A stretch of 64,000 nucleotides of DNA, from positions 20,536 through 84,535 of the forward strand of contig VCJN01001186.1 of assembly GCA_006384855.1 (NCBI GenBank), given 5' to 3'. A model generated the notes under the pieces. It saw nothing but the letters and a program-made list of their open reading frames with translations, made no database searches and was not told the DNA's origin. Shown here one piece after another: positions 23,053 through 37,682 of this stretch. How positions within the stretch are numbered: the stretch's first letter is position 1; each line of letters begins with the position of its first letter. A program made the translations under genes and the position numbers. Source of the DNA: Tetraselmis striata. Lineage: Eukaryota > Chlorophyta > Chlorodendrophyceae > Chlorodendrales > Chlorodendraceae.

Positions 23053-26000
23053 CAAGCTCGTTGACCCAGAGCTCCATGGGCTACGGCCCAACCAAGTGAG
23101 ATGTGCTTTTGCTGGGATCGAATGGTGGAGATGGGCTCACAAGCTGGTTTCAACCAATTGGTCGAGCCGCGCCATCGGTATCAAGGCTACAGCTGTGCAA
23201 CGTGTGGAGGGCAGGGACGATCCTGAGGCTGGAGACTTCAAGCTTTTCTTCAGAAGATGCCAAGAGAACGCTGGCATCAGCATATGCAAGCGCTTCCCCG
23301 AGAAGCTGGCGGATGGCACACCTCTTCCAGACCATCTGAAGGAAAAGGAGTGCTTCACCTTGGTACCAGGAACACAGCATGATGAGGAGGGTGGAGAGGA
23401 GGAAATCTACAACGTCTCCTGTCCTCTTGCTGCAGAGGGCGCTGATCATGCAGCCCATTTCGCCAAGTTGCTGCTGGTGCAAAACAATCATGGCGCCTGT
23501 CAGGTCTGTAGCTTACTACCCCGCCTGTTAGGTCTTGTGGTTTGCCAGCCCCCTGGTCTTCCTCTAATTTTTCTTGCAAGATATGAGAGTAGTGTGGCTG
23601 AATGATCTGAATCAGTGCCCCGTGAACATGTGCTGTCGCACTTGCTGGGCTTACTGTACCGTGGATATGGTGCTGAATGTAGTCATGGTGCAGGTGTTCA
23701 CTGGCGGTGGCAAGTCTGCCCTAGAGGTAATGGACGCCCTGACCAAGCCCTGCCCTCCTGGGTTGGCCGACCAGTGTTGGATCTTTTCCAGCAGCACTGC
23801 CAGCAACGCGTCCATGCTTGAGGCGCTCTGCCTGACACCGCAGTGGAATGCGAAGAGAGAGGCTGTGATCAAGAACGCCTTGCAAAACAAGCTCTGCCGC
23901 TGGTTTGGCATCACAGTCGACCAGGCCTACAGTCTCCGCAGCCATGCTGTGACCTTCAAGGGCGACAAGACACCCCTCGCCATGGTTCAGGCAGCGTGGC
24001 TGGTGTTTGCCAGCTTCCAGCAGGTCGACACAAACGTCAGCAAAGACATCGAGCAACTGATCACCACGGCTGGGCGTGTAGTGATTGATGAGGGAGACGT
24101 CGGGACAGGCCTGAAACCAGACTCCAAGTGGGCGTGTCTCCTCAGCAAGTGCCGCGGCTATGTCACCTACTTCTCAGCGACGCTGGAGCGCCATGATAGG
24201 CTGCCGATGCCCAATCCCTACTGCAGAGTGACCTACGCTGATGTGTTCAGAGAGCGCTCCGCCAAGAAGCTACACATCATCAACTTGAAGCGCCAGTACT
24301 CAGTTTCGAAAGAGGACGGCTCAGTGATGATTTGTGATGGATCCAGAATCCCCAAGTAAGTGCCGCTTCTGATTGCAATTGGCCATGGCAGTCAGGCTGG
24401 CCGTTACCTGGCAAAGCACTCAACCTGTGTATGCACACAGTGTTGCCCAGTAGTCTTTGACTCCTTTGCACAGCGATGGTTTAAAGCTTCACGCATGACT
24501 GAGCCGTGTCGTCCCTTTTTCAAATACACAGGAAGCAGCGGGCAAAAGTGCTCACTTTCAAGTTTCAGTTACGGAAGGATCCCAAGTGCGGTACCTTCTC
24601 CAAGTACATGCTGACCATTCTGGAGTATCACTTTCAGCAGCGCCACACTTCAGGCTTCCCTGGTGTTCTGTTGGTGACCTGTCCACCGTCAAACTATCTT
24701 CAGGAGCACTTGCCAGCATTGAAGCGCATCATCGAGGGTCTAGTCAAGGACTTGGCAGCAAGGAAGGACTACCCACATCTCAAACTGGCTTCGCATGGAA
24801 CCATCGTGGAAGGGCAGCGCATCAGTCGGAGGGTTGCAACGTGCGCCCTTACGAACCAGCCCATCTGTACCACCTGCGTGTCCGGTGCCCTGACAGGTAC
24901 CGAGAGGCAGAAGTTCCTGGGCGACATGGAGCTGCACGAAATTGACATCGTGCTGCAGATCAAGATGCTGGGACGCTCTGCTGACTACCCCTTCATCACC
25001 GGCGTCGCAAACATGGGTGAAATCACGTCCTATGCAAGCAGCTTTCAGGGCAACGGTCGCGCTGCTCGCATTGTCAGCGGAGCTGACGATCGTACTTGGA
25101 CCAGACCAGAGTACGGGCCGTTCCTGTCGTCGGCTGGCTTCCAGCGTGCGGACGCCACCCACCCGAGGGGCTCGCAGCCAATCCAGGAGGCCTTCATCTA
25201 CGAGCTGGACCTCTGTGCCCCCATGCACCAGGACAAGCATCTTCAGAAGTTCCTGCAGGAGGAGCGCGCCGAGGAGCTAATCGATGTGATCGACCTCCTT
25301 GTAGGCGACCCTGGCAGCCCAGAGCCTGTTGATGTTGACGGGGACCTGGCTGCCGACCTTCAGCCCACTGATGCGGCTGCAGATGGCGATGTACCGGACA
25401 ACCAGCAATCCGAGCAACTGTTGGTGATGGGGCTTGAAGCATTCGAGGCGGCTGTCCCCTTTGTGGTGGGGGATGCCCTGCACATGGACATGACTGTCAG
25501 CTTGGCCCAAGACTATGGCCAGGCTCAGTACTCCGACCGCCTTGGATGCATTGTGGTAGAGAAACCAACATTCTTCTTCCAGGGTCAGACCACCATCTTC
25601 GGCGACCGTCAGCTGACAAATCTCACAGATGGGCGTACAGACAGCACGTCTGGCATGTACACGGTACAGGAGAATCGCGATCGGAATCTGAACAACAGGA
25701 TCGAGCGCGTGCGGGTGGTGCTGTGCAAGGACAACGGCGAGGCTTTGTGCTGCACAAAGTGGAAGGAGGTGCCAGTACACAGCCCAGAGCCAGGACCCTC
25801 GCCAGCAGGTGATGATGATGCCAATGATGACAACGACGAGACGGCTGATCAGCAGCAGGAGCAGGAGCAAGGAGGTGTTGCTGATGAGTTGGAGGAGGAG
25901 GAGGAGGAGGTGGTGGTGGTGGAGGAGGTTGTGGAGGAGCAACAGGGGCAGGAGGGTGGCAATGAGCTTGAGGACGGGGAGGGGGAGGGGGAAGACAGTC

Positions 26001-27133
26001 CCGGCACACACGCCCGGGCTGTGCCCCCACGGTCACGCAAGCGCTGCGAGGCCGTGCAGGAACACCAACCCAGTGAGGATGACACAGAGGATGAGGAATA
26101 CCAACCCTCCAGTGAGGATGACACGGAGGACGAGGAATACCAACCCTCCAATGAGGACGAGTCTGAAGATGACGGCGCTAAGAGCAATGATGACCCCCCC
26201 GGCAGTGAGGGCGACGGGGACAGTCAGGGCAATGATGATGATGGCGCTGGCACAAGTGCGCCGCGCGCGAGGAAGAGGAGACGCCGTGTTGTGGCTGTGG
26301 AGGACATTGGCACTGGCACCGGCTTTACGACAAACGTTGTGGAGGTCACTCCAACCGGCGAGCTGACCACGCGCCAGGACCCCCGGCGGACCAGCCAAGT
26401 CGGGAGCGCCAGTGAACCCACTCCGGAGTTGGTCCGACATGCGCTGGGCGCACTGCTGGCTGCCCCGGGTGATGAGCTCTCAAGTACTGAGCTCGAGGAG
26501 CACATGTTCAGCCAGATTCCTCGGCGTCCAGTTCCTGCGCATGGGGTCCGCGATGCGATGGGCCAGGTGTGGCAGCGCCTTCAGGATTACCCACAGGGAG
26601 ATCATCGGCGCAATTTGGAGGCTTTTCTGAGGCATGAATACGGCCATGGTTCTGGAGAGCAATATGTCAATGGGGAGCGCAACCCGGTGTGGGATGCCAG
26701 CCACGCATTCAATAATATTGTCAACAATGTAGACCGTGCCACCGCGGCGTATGGATTGCGCGTGATAAACAACCGCTACGGCGAGTCCACACACGCCCTT
26801 ATTGGCGCAGTCGGCAGCCAGTACCCCCCGGAGCAGGTCAGTGGTATCATTGAGCGGGTCAGGAGCGCCATTTTCCAGCTGCGCAGCGACCCGCGGTACC
26901 TCACAAACAATGGCCAGCTGGTGCGCAACATCACCAGGGATTATCATGCCCTCTATGTCGAGGACGGCAGGATGTGGCGGTGCGTTCCAGTTGAGCAGCC
27001 CCTCAGCAGTGGCGATATGCCCAGCGAGGAGGAGGAGGAGGAGCGAGACGGTGACAGCCTGGACTCTGACAGGCATGATCCTTCTTACACTGGGGACAGC
27101 GATGGCGAGGCGGAAGATTCAATTGAAGATTAA
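23053..27133 (+). CDS. SF2 helicase-like protein with acidic C-terminal region (5' end missing)
   Basis: Exons: about 23,053-23,503 (starts at an acceptor, so earlier exons are missing or lost at the array edge), 23,694-24,355 and 24,532-27,133. Phases agree. Helicase signatures in order: motif I FTGGGKS at the start of exon 2; motif II VIDEGD (24,081-24,098), where DEAD/DEAH is usual; motif III FSAT (24,171); motif VI QGNGRAAR (25,046-25,069). About 1,240 aa are visible. After the core lies an Asp/Glu-rich region with EDDTEDEEYQPS-type repeats (26,068-26,170), then a conserved-looking domain of about 230 aa that I do not recognise, and an acidic tail. It could be a nuclear host helicase or the helicase of a large mobile element. 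The nucleic-acid substrate cannot be told from sequence. Confidence 0.7.
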
Positions 27134-29278
27134 GAGATGACTGACTAGTCTTGCAATGGACGTAGTACAGACCATCACGCATGTATGAACTGCGTACCCC
27201 CCCCCCCCCCCCTGCCCCGCCCCCCTTTTCGGCTGTCCACGGAGGAACAGCTTCAGCGATGTAACTGGCATGGAAATCACCTGTTGAGCCCGGCCGCCAA
27301 TGCCACCTGCCATTGCTTGACCGTGATCACCATTCCACCCCCTTCTCTGCTCCCCCACACAGCCGCTAAAGGGGCAGATGCTGATGGCACCCGTCTCGGC
27401 AAATGCCGTCTAATCCACAGCACCCACGCCAGGAACAGCGCACTTTCATTTTTAGATCACGAGGCAGTGTTTTGGTAACCGGACAACGGGTGCTTACAGG
27501 GGTGTATAGGAGATGTCCTGCCACTGAGTAACAGCAGGGTCTGGTAAGGCGCCGCTGCACGCCCCAGTGTGGATGGGTGGGACATGCTGAAAAACTGGCT
27601 GTTGTGAGGCTGCCCCCCCGGTTTCTAACAAACACAATTCATTTCGTGATAGCACCGAGGCTGTTCCCAGGTCTGCTAGCACTTCGGATCCCTCACTGTC
27701 CCAGCTGCCACTTGCCAATCATCTGTAACTACATGTGAAACTAATTCGTGGTTTATATACTCTTTTGCCTCACCCTTCATGTCTGCATATAAAACCAGTG
27801 TGGCCCTGGCCCACAGGCCACCACAAGACATGCCCGACATTGCAAGGCAATGACACCCTATGCTGAAATGCTGATGCCCCTGCTCTACCTGTGACTACTA
27901 CCTAGGCGGTGATGCGCCGTGCTGCGTGGAGCGGCACATGAAAGTGGAATCGGAATTCTAGCTGAATTGTTCAAGGCTGCGAGTCAGCGCAAAAGGCGAG
28001 GCACTGGCCGTGTGTGAGTACTATTTTCATCTACCTGTACGACACTCTCTTTGTCTGTCTATATACCTTGATAGAGGCACCAGTCGCACCACACACATTC
28101 CTTTGGATATGCATACTAAATAAACATAGATAAACAGAAAGGATGCATTCATTCATCCCAGCAGCATACTTAGCTAGTTAATTAGGAGTCGCCATGCGAA
28201 AAGATATGCCGATATGCTGATATGCCGTGCATTACCATCGAGCATGGATAGGTTCCAGTGCATTCAAACACTGCACGGCAAATATGGGTTGTGCTGTACC
28301 GTCATGCGGGTGATATTTGACAAATACCGATGATGCAGCAGTATGTGGCGCTACTTCCAATTCACAAAGCGAACGAAAATAATCGCGTGCCTCATGATGA
28401 GAAATCACAGTACCACAGTACATCGATTACACATCAGGCGTTGAAAGCAAATACGGCAAAATATTCAGTAGAAATCACATCCACGCTTCCCATGTACCTG
28501 GAATATGCCTGACCATCAGCAATGGCCACACCCTACACCGGCCATGCAAAATAGCAATCATGTATTCCGCTGTCCCATAGCTAATGTTCAGCCCGTCACT
28601 ACTCGTGTATCTGTGCGGGCAGATTCATTGCTTAATATTTGGCGTCCCTGATACTTTTCTAAATCCATTGTCGGAAGGCGGAAAGGATTGCTAGTGGACG
28701 TCCCGGCTCAGCTCCACGGCCACGGATGTCCGGGTCGGAGCGCCTATATCAGCTCTATAGCACCGCCCCAGGATTTAAGCGGGTTTATAGAGGATTCATG
28801 AATAGATCGCCAGGCGTACCGACTATATATTGACACATTATGGCAAGGCCAGCATATGTGCGCAGTCCAACGGCAAAGGATGCACGCTGTAGCAGCACAT
28901 TGTAGCAGCTGATTGCGGCTTATGCCAGTCGGCAGCATTCGCTGCTCTCATGTCGGAGCTCATGGCATGCCCCCCCCCCCCCCCCGGCCAAATCGTCACT
29001 TGCGTTTTTGGACCCTGTGTGATGTGTGCATTATGCTCATGTTCGCGCCCATTTTGGCGCTGGCATTTAGTTCTGGCCTTGGGCGCCTCAGTCGCCCGCT
29101 GCTCCCTCAGCCGGTTTACATGGGATTCAGGAATATATCTCCAGACTTACGGACGATTCATTGACACATACTGGCGTCATCCATGCTGAGCTTCTACAAG
29201 CTGGACCTGCCTCCTGGACCGACCGTCATAGTGACGGATGCACCCCGTCACTGTGACGGATGCACACGGCCGATGTGT

Positions 29279-29309
<31 letters not shown>

Positions 29310-30729
29310 TCAATATGGATGACGTCGAATTCTCTTTATGCAGCAACACTCTACGCTCGATTTTGTGCTCGACCAGTGCTAGTCCTGTCCCGGGGGCTCC
29401 CCTCCCTCGGTCCCCTCAGCATCGATTCTCCACATCTCAGTCGCGGATGACTGGCCCGGCGCTACATTATTTGCTTGCTTGGATGATGGAATACTAATAA
29501 AGTAATAAACATCCAGATTCAAGCTGCAGCAGCTGATTGCGGAATGCCGCAGCCCTACTGCATTCTCATTTGTCGGCACTGAAGACACCTCTCCATCCAA
29601 GAGATTCACCACCGAAAGGCCGATATAGAGAGCACAGCTTGGCGAGACGTCACAGAGCCCCCGTCACTCCGCGTAGGGATCAATGCGTCGGTTGTATCAT
29701 CGCCTTCTTGTTTTTCCCCTGCATGTCACTGTGCCCATCACACTTGGACATCGTGGTATAATCAAATCTGGCACAAGTTGGCAGATGAATTCAATGATAA
29801 CCGTACACATGTGGATTTTAGCTACTTGCCGGATGCCAATAAGTGCTGCTGTACTACCAGGAGTGCTGGTTCATCAAGCAATGTCGGAGCGTGAACTGAT
29901 GCGTGACATTATGATGATGTAGAGGCAACGGGGCCCGAGCAGTAAGGCAAACACCAGTAACGCCTTACTACTGCGCCGGCCGCTGGCTTGCACGACATGC
30001 CTGATGCCACCGCCGTTCTTGTCATTTATTGAAAACCGTATTACAAATTGGCGATTACCCTGGATCAGTTCGAAATATAAGACCATTATTATACGGTCAC
30101 ACTCTGAACCGGCCACATATATAGCAATAAAATCAAGCCCTCCGCTGACCCATGACAGGCTTAACATACCCAATGGGCCAGCTGTCACCGCCGGTGTATC
30201 AATACCTGTACGGAGCGGCGATGATGATTATGGGCGCTCGTGTTTACTGCTTCCTCTACATATTCTTTCACTGCAAAGAGGCTCGGTTGCCGGTATCCCG
30301 GATCAGCTCCACGGCCACAGATGTCCAGGTCGGAGCGCCTGCAACTCGGCCTGTGACGAGAGGGCGGAACCGCCAAGAAGTCAGGCCTCGTTGCATCATT
30401 CGGAAACATGAGCACAAACAAGAAGGTATTTGTGGAGAATGAACCAAATAAGCATGTCTTGGCAACGATGCTGCCTCCCGGGCACCTGGGTGTGGGTGTG
30501 GGTGTGTAACTTGATTGTGATCGTGTACCACTCCACAATATATTAGCGTATATACAGAGCCCATTGAACGTTTCATCGAGAATGGAAAAAGCGGCACGGT
30601 CACGATGTACCCCAGGTAGAATATCCTCGGATGCCGCTTTCAGATTCTTCGTCCCATTTTCGACGGATCTCCCTGTACTTTCGTCGCGAAATGTACTGTG
30701 CAACGTACTGTTAGTTGTCGGATGTGTTT
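27134..30729. other. Gene-poor interval with duplicated repeats
   Basis: No convincing gene. It holds a poly-C tract near 27,197, a TGTAA at 27,724 possibly serving the helicase gene, poly-C near 28,970 and poly-G near 29,293. A diverged duplication relates 28,740-28,970 to 29,090-29,590 (shared CGGGTTTATAGAGGATTCA-like and GCAGCTGATTGCGG words). CAGCTCCACGGCCAC followed by GATGTCC and GGTCGGAGCGCCT occurs near 28,709 and 30,303. Confidence 0.5.
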
Positions 30730-33700
30730 CTACGACAGCCTACCACGGCCTCCTCCGCATGCTTCGCGCATGCCGGGGCGTGACTGGCCGACCTTGAGGT
30801 AGCGCCCCCGCTCCTCCGGCCCAATCAGCTCCTCCCAGGTCGCCAGCGGCACCGACAGCACCCGCCACCCGGACCGCCGCAGGTGGCGCCGCTTGAGCAC
30901 AGCGGAGCCGAGCAGCCGGCCCGAGGTGCGCGAGAAGTGGGACGGGCCATCCGCTTCGATCGCCAGGCTGTGCTCCGGCACCGTCAGATCCACCGAGTAG
31001 CTGCAGGTCGGGAGCGGTCCACAGCGATGCGGATCATCAGTATGAGTAGCAACCCAGCAAGCCGCCAGCCCAACAGATGCGGCAGCTTTGTTTGCGGGCC
31101 GCGTTACCCCCCCCCCCCCCCCCCCCCCCCACCCCACCCCACCACCACAACCACCACCAAGAGAGGGGAATACCTACAATGCGTATTCATAAAATAAAGT
31201 AGAACCGTGCAATATCTGCAGTATGCACCGGCACGAGCACGGGTACCGCAATATATGCGGTAGGCAATTCATTGCGACAGTAGCGATGCACTTTCAGTAT
31301 ACACTACGGTATCATAATATGATATAATATTATCATACTATGATATGATATCATATTATACCCAGACATGTACGGATTTAATTGGGCGCAGTGTACGAGT
31401 GCACGGATGTGGCTGCGCATCTCGGCGTGAGCTGACGTCATCATTACGACCATAGACATTTCTACGCCACGTGACAGGTGACATAAAACCTTTGCGGTAT
31501 TTCCTACGCCGTCAGCGGCACCCAGCGACTCGCTGAATGGCACCTTGCGTGTTCCATCTGTGATGACATGCATCTGCAGCCCGATCAGAAGAGCAAGGCC
31601 GCGACGGCACCAAGACGCTCGATTGCGGAGAATGCCACTGTCTCATTGACTCACACAATACCTGACAACAACCAACACATTTGAATGATGCATTGCACAA
31701 GCATATTAAGCATTTCTATAAGACAATGAGGCCTGCACTGTATTTAGCGCTAGATATACCGGCAAATAAATATTTATGTCTACAACAGTTAGGACTATAT
31801 CCACTTACTTTCCCGTAGTCGCGCAGCAGTACCGTGCAGTATCTGCAGTATACATCAGCACGAGCACGTATACTTCAATCTATGCGGTAATTGATTCATT
31901 GCAACAGTAGCAATGCACTTTCAGTATATACTACGATATGACACCATACCAATACAGTATACATCTACGGATTGAATTGGGCGCAGTGTACGAGTGCACG
32001 GATGTGGTTGCGCGTCTCGGCGTGAGCTGACGTCAACATTACGATCCAAAGATATTTCTATGTCACGTGATAGGTGACATAATATCCACTTGAAATACAG
32101 ACCCCGGGATACATGCTTTTAGGCGATATGTACTGATAGGTTACCCATTCATTTCGGCCTCATTGGGGCGATTGGGGCCTCGGCGCGCACCCGGCCACGT
32201 TGGACTCCTCCAGGGGGCTCAGCCCCAGGCTGGCCAGCGCGGCGCCCAGCTCGCGCTGCAGGTGCGACACGTGCTTGGTGCGCTTGTCGCCGCTGTCGCG
32301 CATCCAGCTGCGCCGAGCGGCTGCCATCACGTTGCGCCCGTGGGGGTGCAGCTCGCGCGGGTCATAGGCGGACTCCAGGTCCAGCGTCAGCGCCACCTGA
32401 AACAGTCCGCCGCCCGCCCGCACATTCAGTGGTGAGTGACATTCATCATTCCATGAGGTGCGAGATCGTCTGACAGAACTCACAGCAATCCATACTTTCT
32501 CATTTTAAAACACTTCAATGTAATTTTGCCGTTGCGGTTTTGGAGCAGTTGTTTCTTGGCACGATTTAAAGCAAGTGCTCCGAAACCATGTCTTCCTCAA
32601 ATAGATCACTGCATATACACCTGACCACATACAAAGCAACTTACACGCGGACGGCTCATCATTTCTCAGCCGACAAGCAATTTCAGGACTTGGAACAAAA
32701 ACCCAGATTCTAAAATTTGTCCAAGTTTGAGGTAGTTATACCTTCAGCGAAAATCTAAAGATTCCTAATGATCATTGGAGACCCATTGTCATATATACTT
32801 GTAACTATGGCAGCGCTATTATTACCATATGGCCCCATGAAAAGGTACATGTATATCCCCGCCCCCGCTTTTTCTTTAGAGATATACTCCTCCACAAATT
32901 CGCTGAGGCATTCGCCGAGGGCAAAGGGCGCACCTGGTGGATGCGCAGCAGGGAGAAGCGCGTCTTGGCGGCACCCAGGAAGGCGTCGCGTCGCTCGCAG
33001 ATCTCCTGCCACAGCCGGAGCAGCTGTGGCGACTCCGCGCCCGCCGCGCCGCACGCGGCCAGCGCCCACGCGGCCGTCGACAGCTGGTCGGTGGTGAGCT
33101 CTAGCGGCGTCCAGCCCCCGGCGCCCGCCCACGTGCGCGGACTGCTGGCCAGCAGAGCCGCCACCACTGGTTGCCGGGGGCGCAGAGTGGCGACCGCCCA
33201 CAGCACCGTGGTGATATCCTGCGGCAGGTAGGCAGGCAAACGAGCTCTCAGTAGCGGTTGCGGACTTTTTCGCAGTCGCGATGAGTTGCGACTGTTGTCG
33301 CTAGATACGGAGCAGCGGCCGCAGTACATGCCATCAGTTCATCGTGTCACCAGGCGGGCAGGCGGTAGCACGCGATGACTATCCGCTACATACGGTAAGC
33401 GAGATGCGATGAAACGAGTATCGTCCGCGACGACTGACGAGAGCGTATTTTACCGGAAGGTAGCGATCCATATTACGTACCTGTACGAGTCGCGACGCGT
33501 GCGATTAATTAAGTGTTGCATCGGTGCTTTAACATGTGCGCAGTAAGAGCAGTACTGCTTTTACTGGGAACTGGAAATAGTACCGGAAGCCGTGCGATCG
33601 ATTCGATTAATACACGGGTAGTCGCTGTCTCATGCTGCACGGGGCCTGCTGCGTTCATGATTATTGGTTGATGGTCGGATCGATGATTATTTTGCAATTA

Positions 33701-36700
33701 CACTCGCCCGTTGATGTGGAAATCAGTGGAAATCAACCCGAGTTTTTGGATGTAGGATGCACGGGTTTTAAAAATTGCAACGGCCCTTTACGGCGAGCCA
33801 CACAACACGCTCTTGTGCATGCGATCTCATCTGGGACTGTTTCCTCCCTCTCCCGACACTGGTCCACCCATCTAAACTGAACCTCGTACCATATATAGTC
33901 GCTAAATAACGGAGCGGTCACGTCTGGACATATGAACTGATCACACAGATGGGTGATATTGTTAGAGAAGCGGCTGTTTAAATCGGCTATACTAATAAAA
34001 AAGGTGTACTTACAAGGTCAGAATTATCACTGGGACAGCGACGGCCACCGGAATAAGACCGCGTCACCGCCTAACAAATTCGACGCCAGTCTTCGCAGAA
34101 GCAGTGTTGGGCAATCTTCTATATCAGATATTATAAAATATTATATATCTATATGATATCATATAATATAATATAGTATATTAAGATACTATATCAGATA
34201 CTATATAATATTGCAGTAGTCGCACGTGAGTGTGTCATCATCATTCGAGAGAGCCTTTCTGGGCCCATACCAGAAGCACTGCCCGCTTTCTGCCACAGTA
34301 GGCAGCATCATTTGCGAATTAATCGATCCAAACTTACAAAATGACAATGTCCGGGAACATGTGTTCGGAGAAATCGTTCAAATGACCCCAACTCTGAGAC
34401 GTTACCCGAAAAACAACATGATGTAATGCGTAGAATAGCCTCTGCTTACTGAGGTATACATATGGAATGTAATTGTCGTCGTGTACCGCCCACCGCCTCC
34501 ATCGTCTCCCAACATCACACACCCGTGAGTAATATACCTGAATTAAAGCACATTTATTTGCTATGCATCAATATATGAAAAGAGTTTAATTTCAACAAGG
34601 CATGGGCAGTGGTGGTGGTGGTATGTGTGTGGTTGCGGGGGGGGGGGGGGGGGGGGGGCTGCCCTCCGTACCCGGGGGCTGTACTCGCTGAGCCCGCTGT
34701 CTGTTGCTGCCACCACCTCCAGGAATGCGCCCAGCCTGCACCAGCACAAGCCACGATGATGCATTACAGTGGCTCAGGTGGCCATCCGACCAGGGCTCAC
34801 TTCCTCAGGGGAGACAACAGACAAAACAAAGACGATTCCTGGACAAAGCCGACTCATCAGTCGAGATTTGCGACTGCGTAGAATGGCAGTATGAAGTGAT
34901 GCGTTGCTGACAGCCTTCCGGAGGGCCCGTAGATGTGGGGCAACTCCACTCCAACTGCCATCTTACGCAGGAAGCGACTCGTGATGGCGGGGGTCATAAT
35001 GGAGATGAGAGGGGGGGGGGGGGGGGGGCTCGGACATTATTGAAGTTCGGTTGCCTTTTAAACGGCGCTGAACTGTTAGCACCGTTTGCGGCATTGCTTG
35101 CAAGCGCACTGTTGGCAACCTTCCCTGCAGCTCAGGCGCCGTGTGACCGGGCGGCCGATTCACAATGTTCGTGTACAGGTACAGGTGTGATGAGAACACT
35201 GTGAATCAGAACCCGCCCTGCCTGCCATAGGTCAAATGTAGACGAGGCCATGGCAGAAGTATGGCGGATGCTCCTCTAGGTTGCATGCAAGCCCAGTTAA
35301 TGCAAGGCTTCTCATAAAAGGGGCTTCGGCACCCGGTAGTACGTTTTGATACATTAGCAGGGCTGTATTTGGCCGGGCAACCAGCATTCCACCCAATGGG
35401 GGGCGCGGGGGGCCGGGGGGGGGGGGGGGGGGGGGGGTGGTCAGTGCTGGCTCACCGGGAGGGCTCATGCTGGCAGGTGGCCAGCCCCCAGAGCAGATCC
35501 GCCACCTGCGGCGGCTGGAAGAGTCCGCGCTCCAGGTTCACGGGCGTCTGCCAGATGGAGAGCGGAAGGGGCAGCGCCGCTCAGGCGGTGAACTACTGAG
35601 CGACACTCACGCCCTGGGTCCCCCGGCTTGGAGGGCAAAGGACCATCGATTCGTCGGCACAAGGCTACTGTCATTCTCAACTAGGGAAGCGGCGGCGTGG
35701 CGGTTCCCACGGCCGAGATTCACTGATGCCCGCCATCCATCCTTAGCTCCACCCCCTCCCTTTCTCTCTCTTAGCTCTGGAATTCCAGCACTTTGTTGGA
35801 TAGCGTTGCTTCGGGCAGTAGCCTCAGCATAATATGCTCAGCCCCTCATAACAATCCGCCATATCGGGCGAAAATGGATAAAGCGCAGTAGACATTCAAC
35901 ACAATTGGGGTATCCACAATGTCACAAGTTCATCAAGTGTGTGTGAGAGGGTCAGAGAGGGAGGGAGAGAAGGGCTTTGGGGGGGGGGGGGGGGAGGAGC
36001 ACACATTCAGCGCTTAACAACACACCGCAGTATAGAAGTACCATATAAGGTTCTTCCACAGTAAGGGTTCACGGTCGATTGATGACTGCACTCGTAAGTC
36101 TTGACGATACAGGCGGTAGGTACTAGACGCAGCGTGACAGTACTCATGACGATGATATCAATGGGCGATATGATACGCTGCTAAGTTTCATGCAGTGCGG
36201 GTACTCGAAGCCATAGATGACGGTAGATACAGCACTTGGGGATTTGGGGTGCTCGTATATGATGACGAAGTCACTGTGAATTGTCGCAGTCCAGGTGGGA
36301 GCTCGGTACCGCAAAACCGCAAATACTGCATGCTGACTGAGATCGCTGCCTGATGGCAACAACGATGAAGCGCAAATGCGCGGAAACAGCGCCCTATCAC
36401 ACCTGTTTGACCGGACAGGTGGGGTAATGGCAGAGGAGGAAAGCTGCAGAGCGGGACATCGCGATGTTTTGTATCCAACTGAGGCAACGGGTGCCGGCGC
36501 AGTAATAATAACGCTGCGAGCAAGTACCTGCCCTGCCTGCCAGAGTTCAAAGGTAGATGAAACCACACCGGAACTATGGCGGATGTTCTTATGGGTTGCA
36601 TGCGAGTCAAATTTGAGGCTTATCATAATGGTTGGTATTAGAGTTGGGCCGGCACCCATACATGATGATGAGCTATAACGATCTCGTGTTCGTCAAGGAT

Positions 36701-36722
36701 GCCCTCACTGCTCAGGCACAGG

Positions 36723-36767
<45 letters not shown>

Positions 36768-37635
36768 GGCGGCACGTTGAAAGATCCAGCAGCAACCAAC
36801 AAAAGGAACCGGGGGAGCGGGGGGGGGGGGGGGGGGGGGGCTTCAGGCCCATGTCACAGATGGGGCTCCGCGGGCGCGTGGCGGACGCACCTCCACGAGG
36901 GCCGCCATCTCCTCCGCGTACAGGTACGGCCCCGCCAGCACGCCCAGCGACCACACGGTGTCCGCTACCGCCTGCGGGACGAGGCAGCCGCCGCGGCGCT
37001 CAGCCTTTGCCGGCCTCATGTCAGCGCCCTTGGGGGTTCATTGAATCCATGTGCGAGGGAGGATCCGTGACAAGGACTGTAATCACAGGCGGTTCCCGAT
37101 CTGCGTGGATTATGGTGGGGGCTGTTGCAGAACGTTGCCTGTAGAAGATGGCAGCGTGCTGGATATGCAGCTGGACAGCGGGAAAGCAATATATGAAGCT
37201 ATGGACAAGAAGAAACCACATATGTACAGATGTGCTGCGCATATGGCGAATGTGTATGTGTACATGTGTGTTTATATGTTTATGTGCATGTGTATGTACG
37301 GGTGCCGGCGCGTTAATAAGAACCCTGCGAATAAGACCCTGCCCTGCCTGCCTGAGGTGTAATGTAGACAAAACTATACATAGGGGAATTGTACCAAATG
37401 GTGTTATAACTTGCATGCGAGCCCAATCCGAGGCTCACAATCAGGGTTTTTATAGGTGTGTCGGCACACCTGTATGTATGTGACTATGTTGACGAAGTTG
37501 GAGGAATCGCCTTTCAGCATGGTTTTGGAGCCGCGTACAAAATCATGAGCTGGACGGAGCCACAGCCCCAAAATATCATAGGCCGCTCAAAACCTGTGGC
37601 TATGTATATGTCTGATACACATATATTAAACATAC

Positions 37636-37682
<47 letters not shown>

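Noticed and set aside
25277-26036. Minus-strand ORFs (244 and 137 aa) opposite the helicase acidic region
   Set aside because: Leu/His/Pro-rich shadows of the GAG/GAT-rich coding strand.
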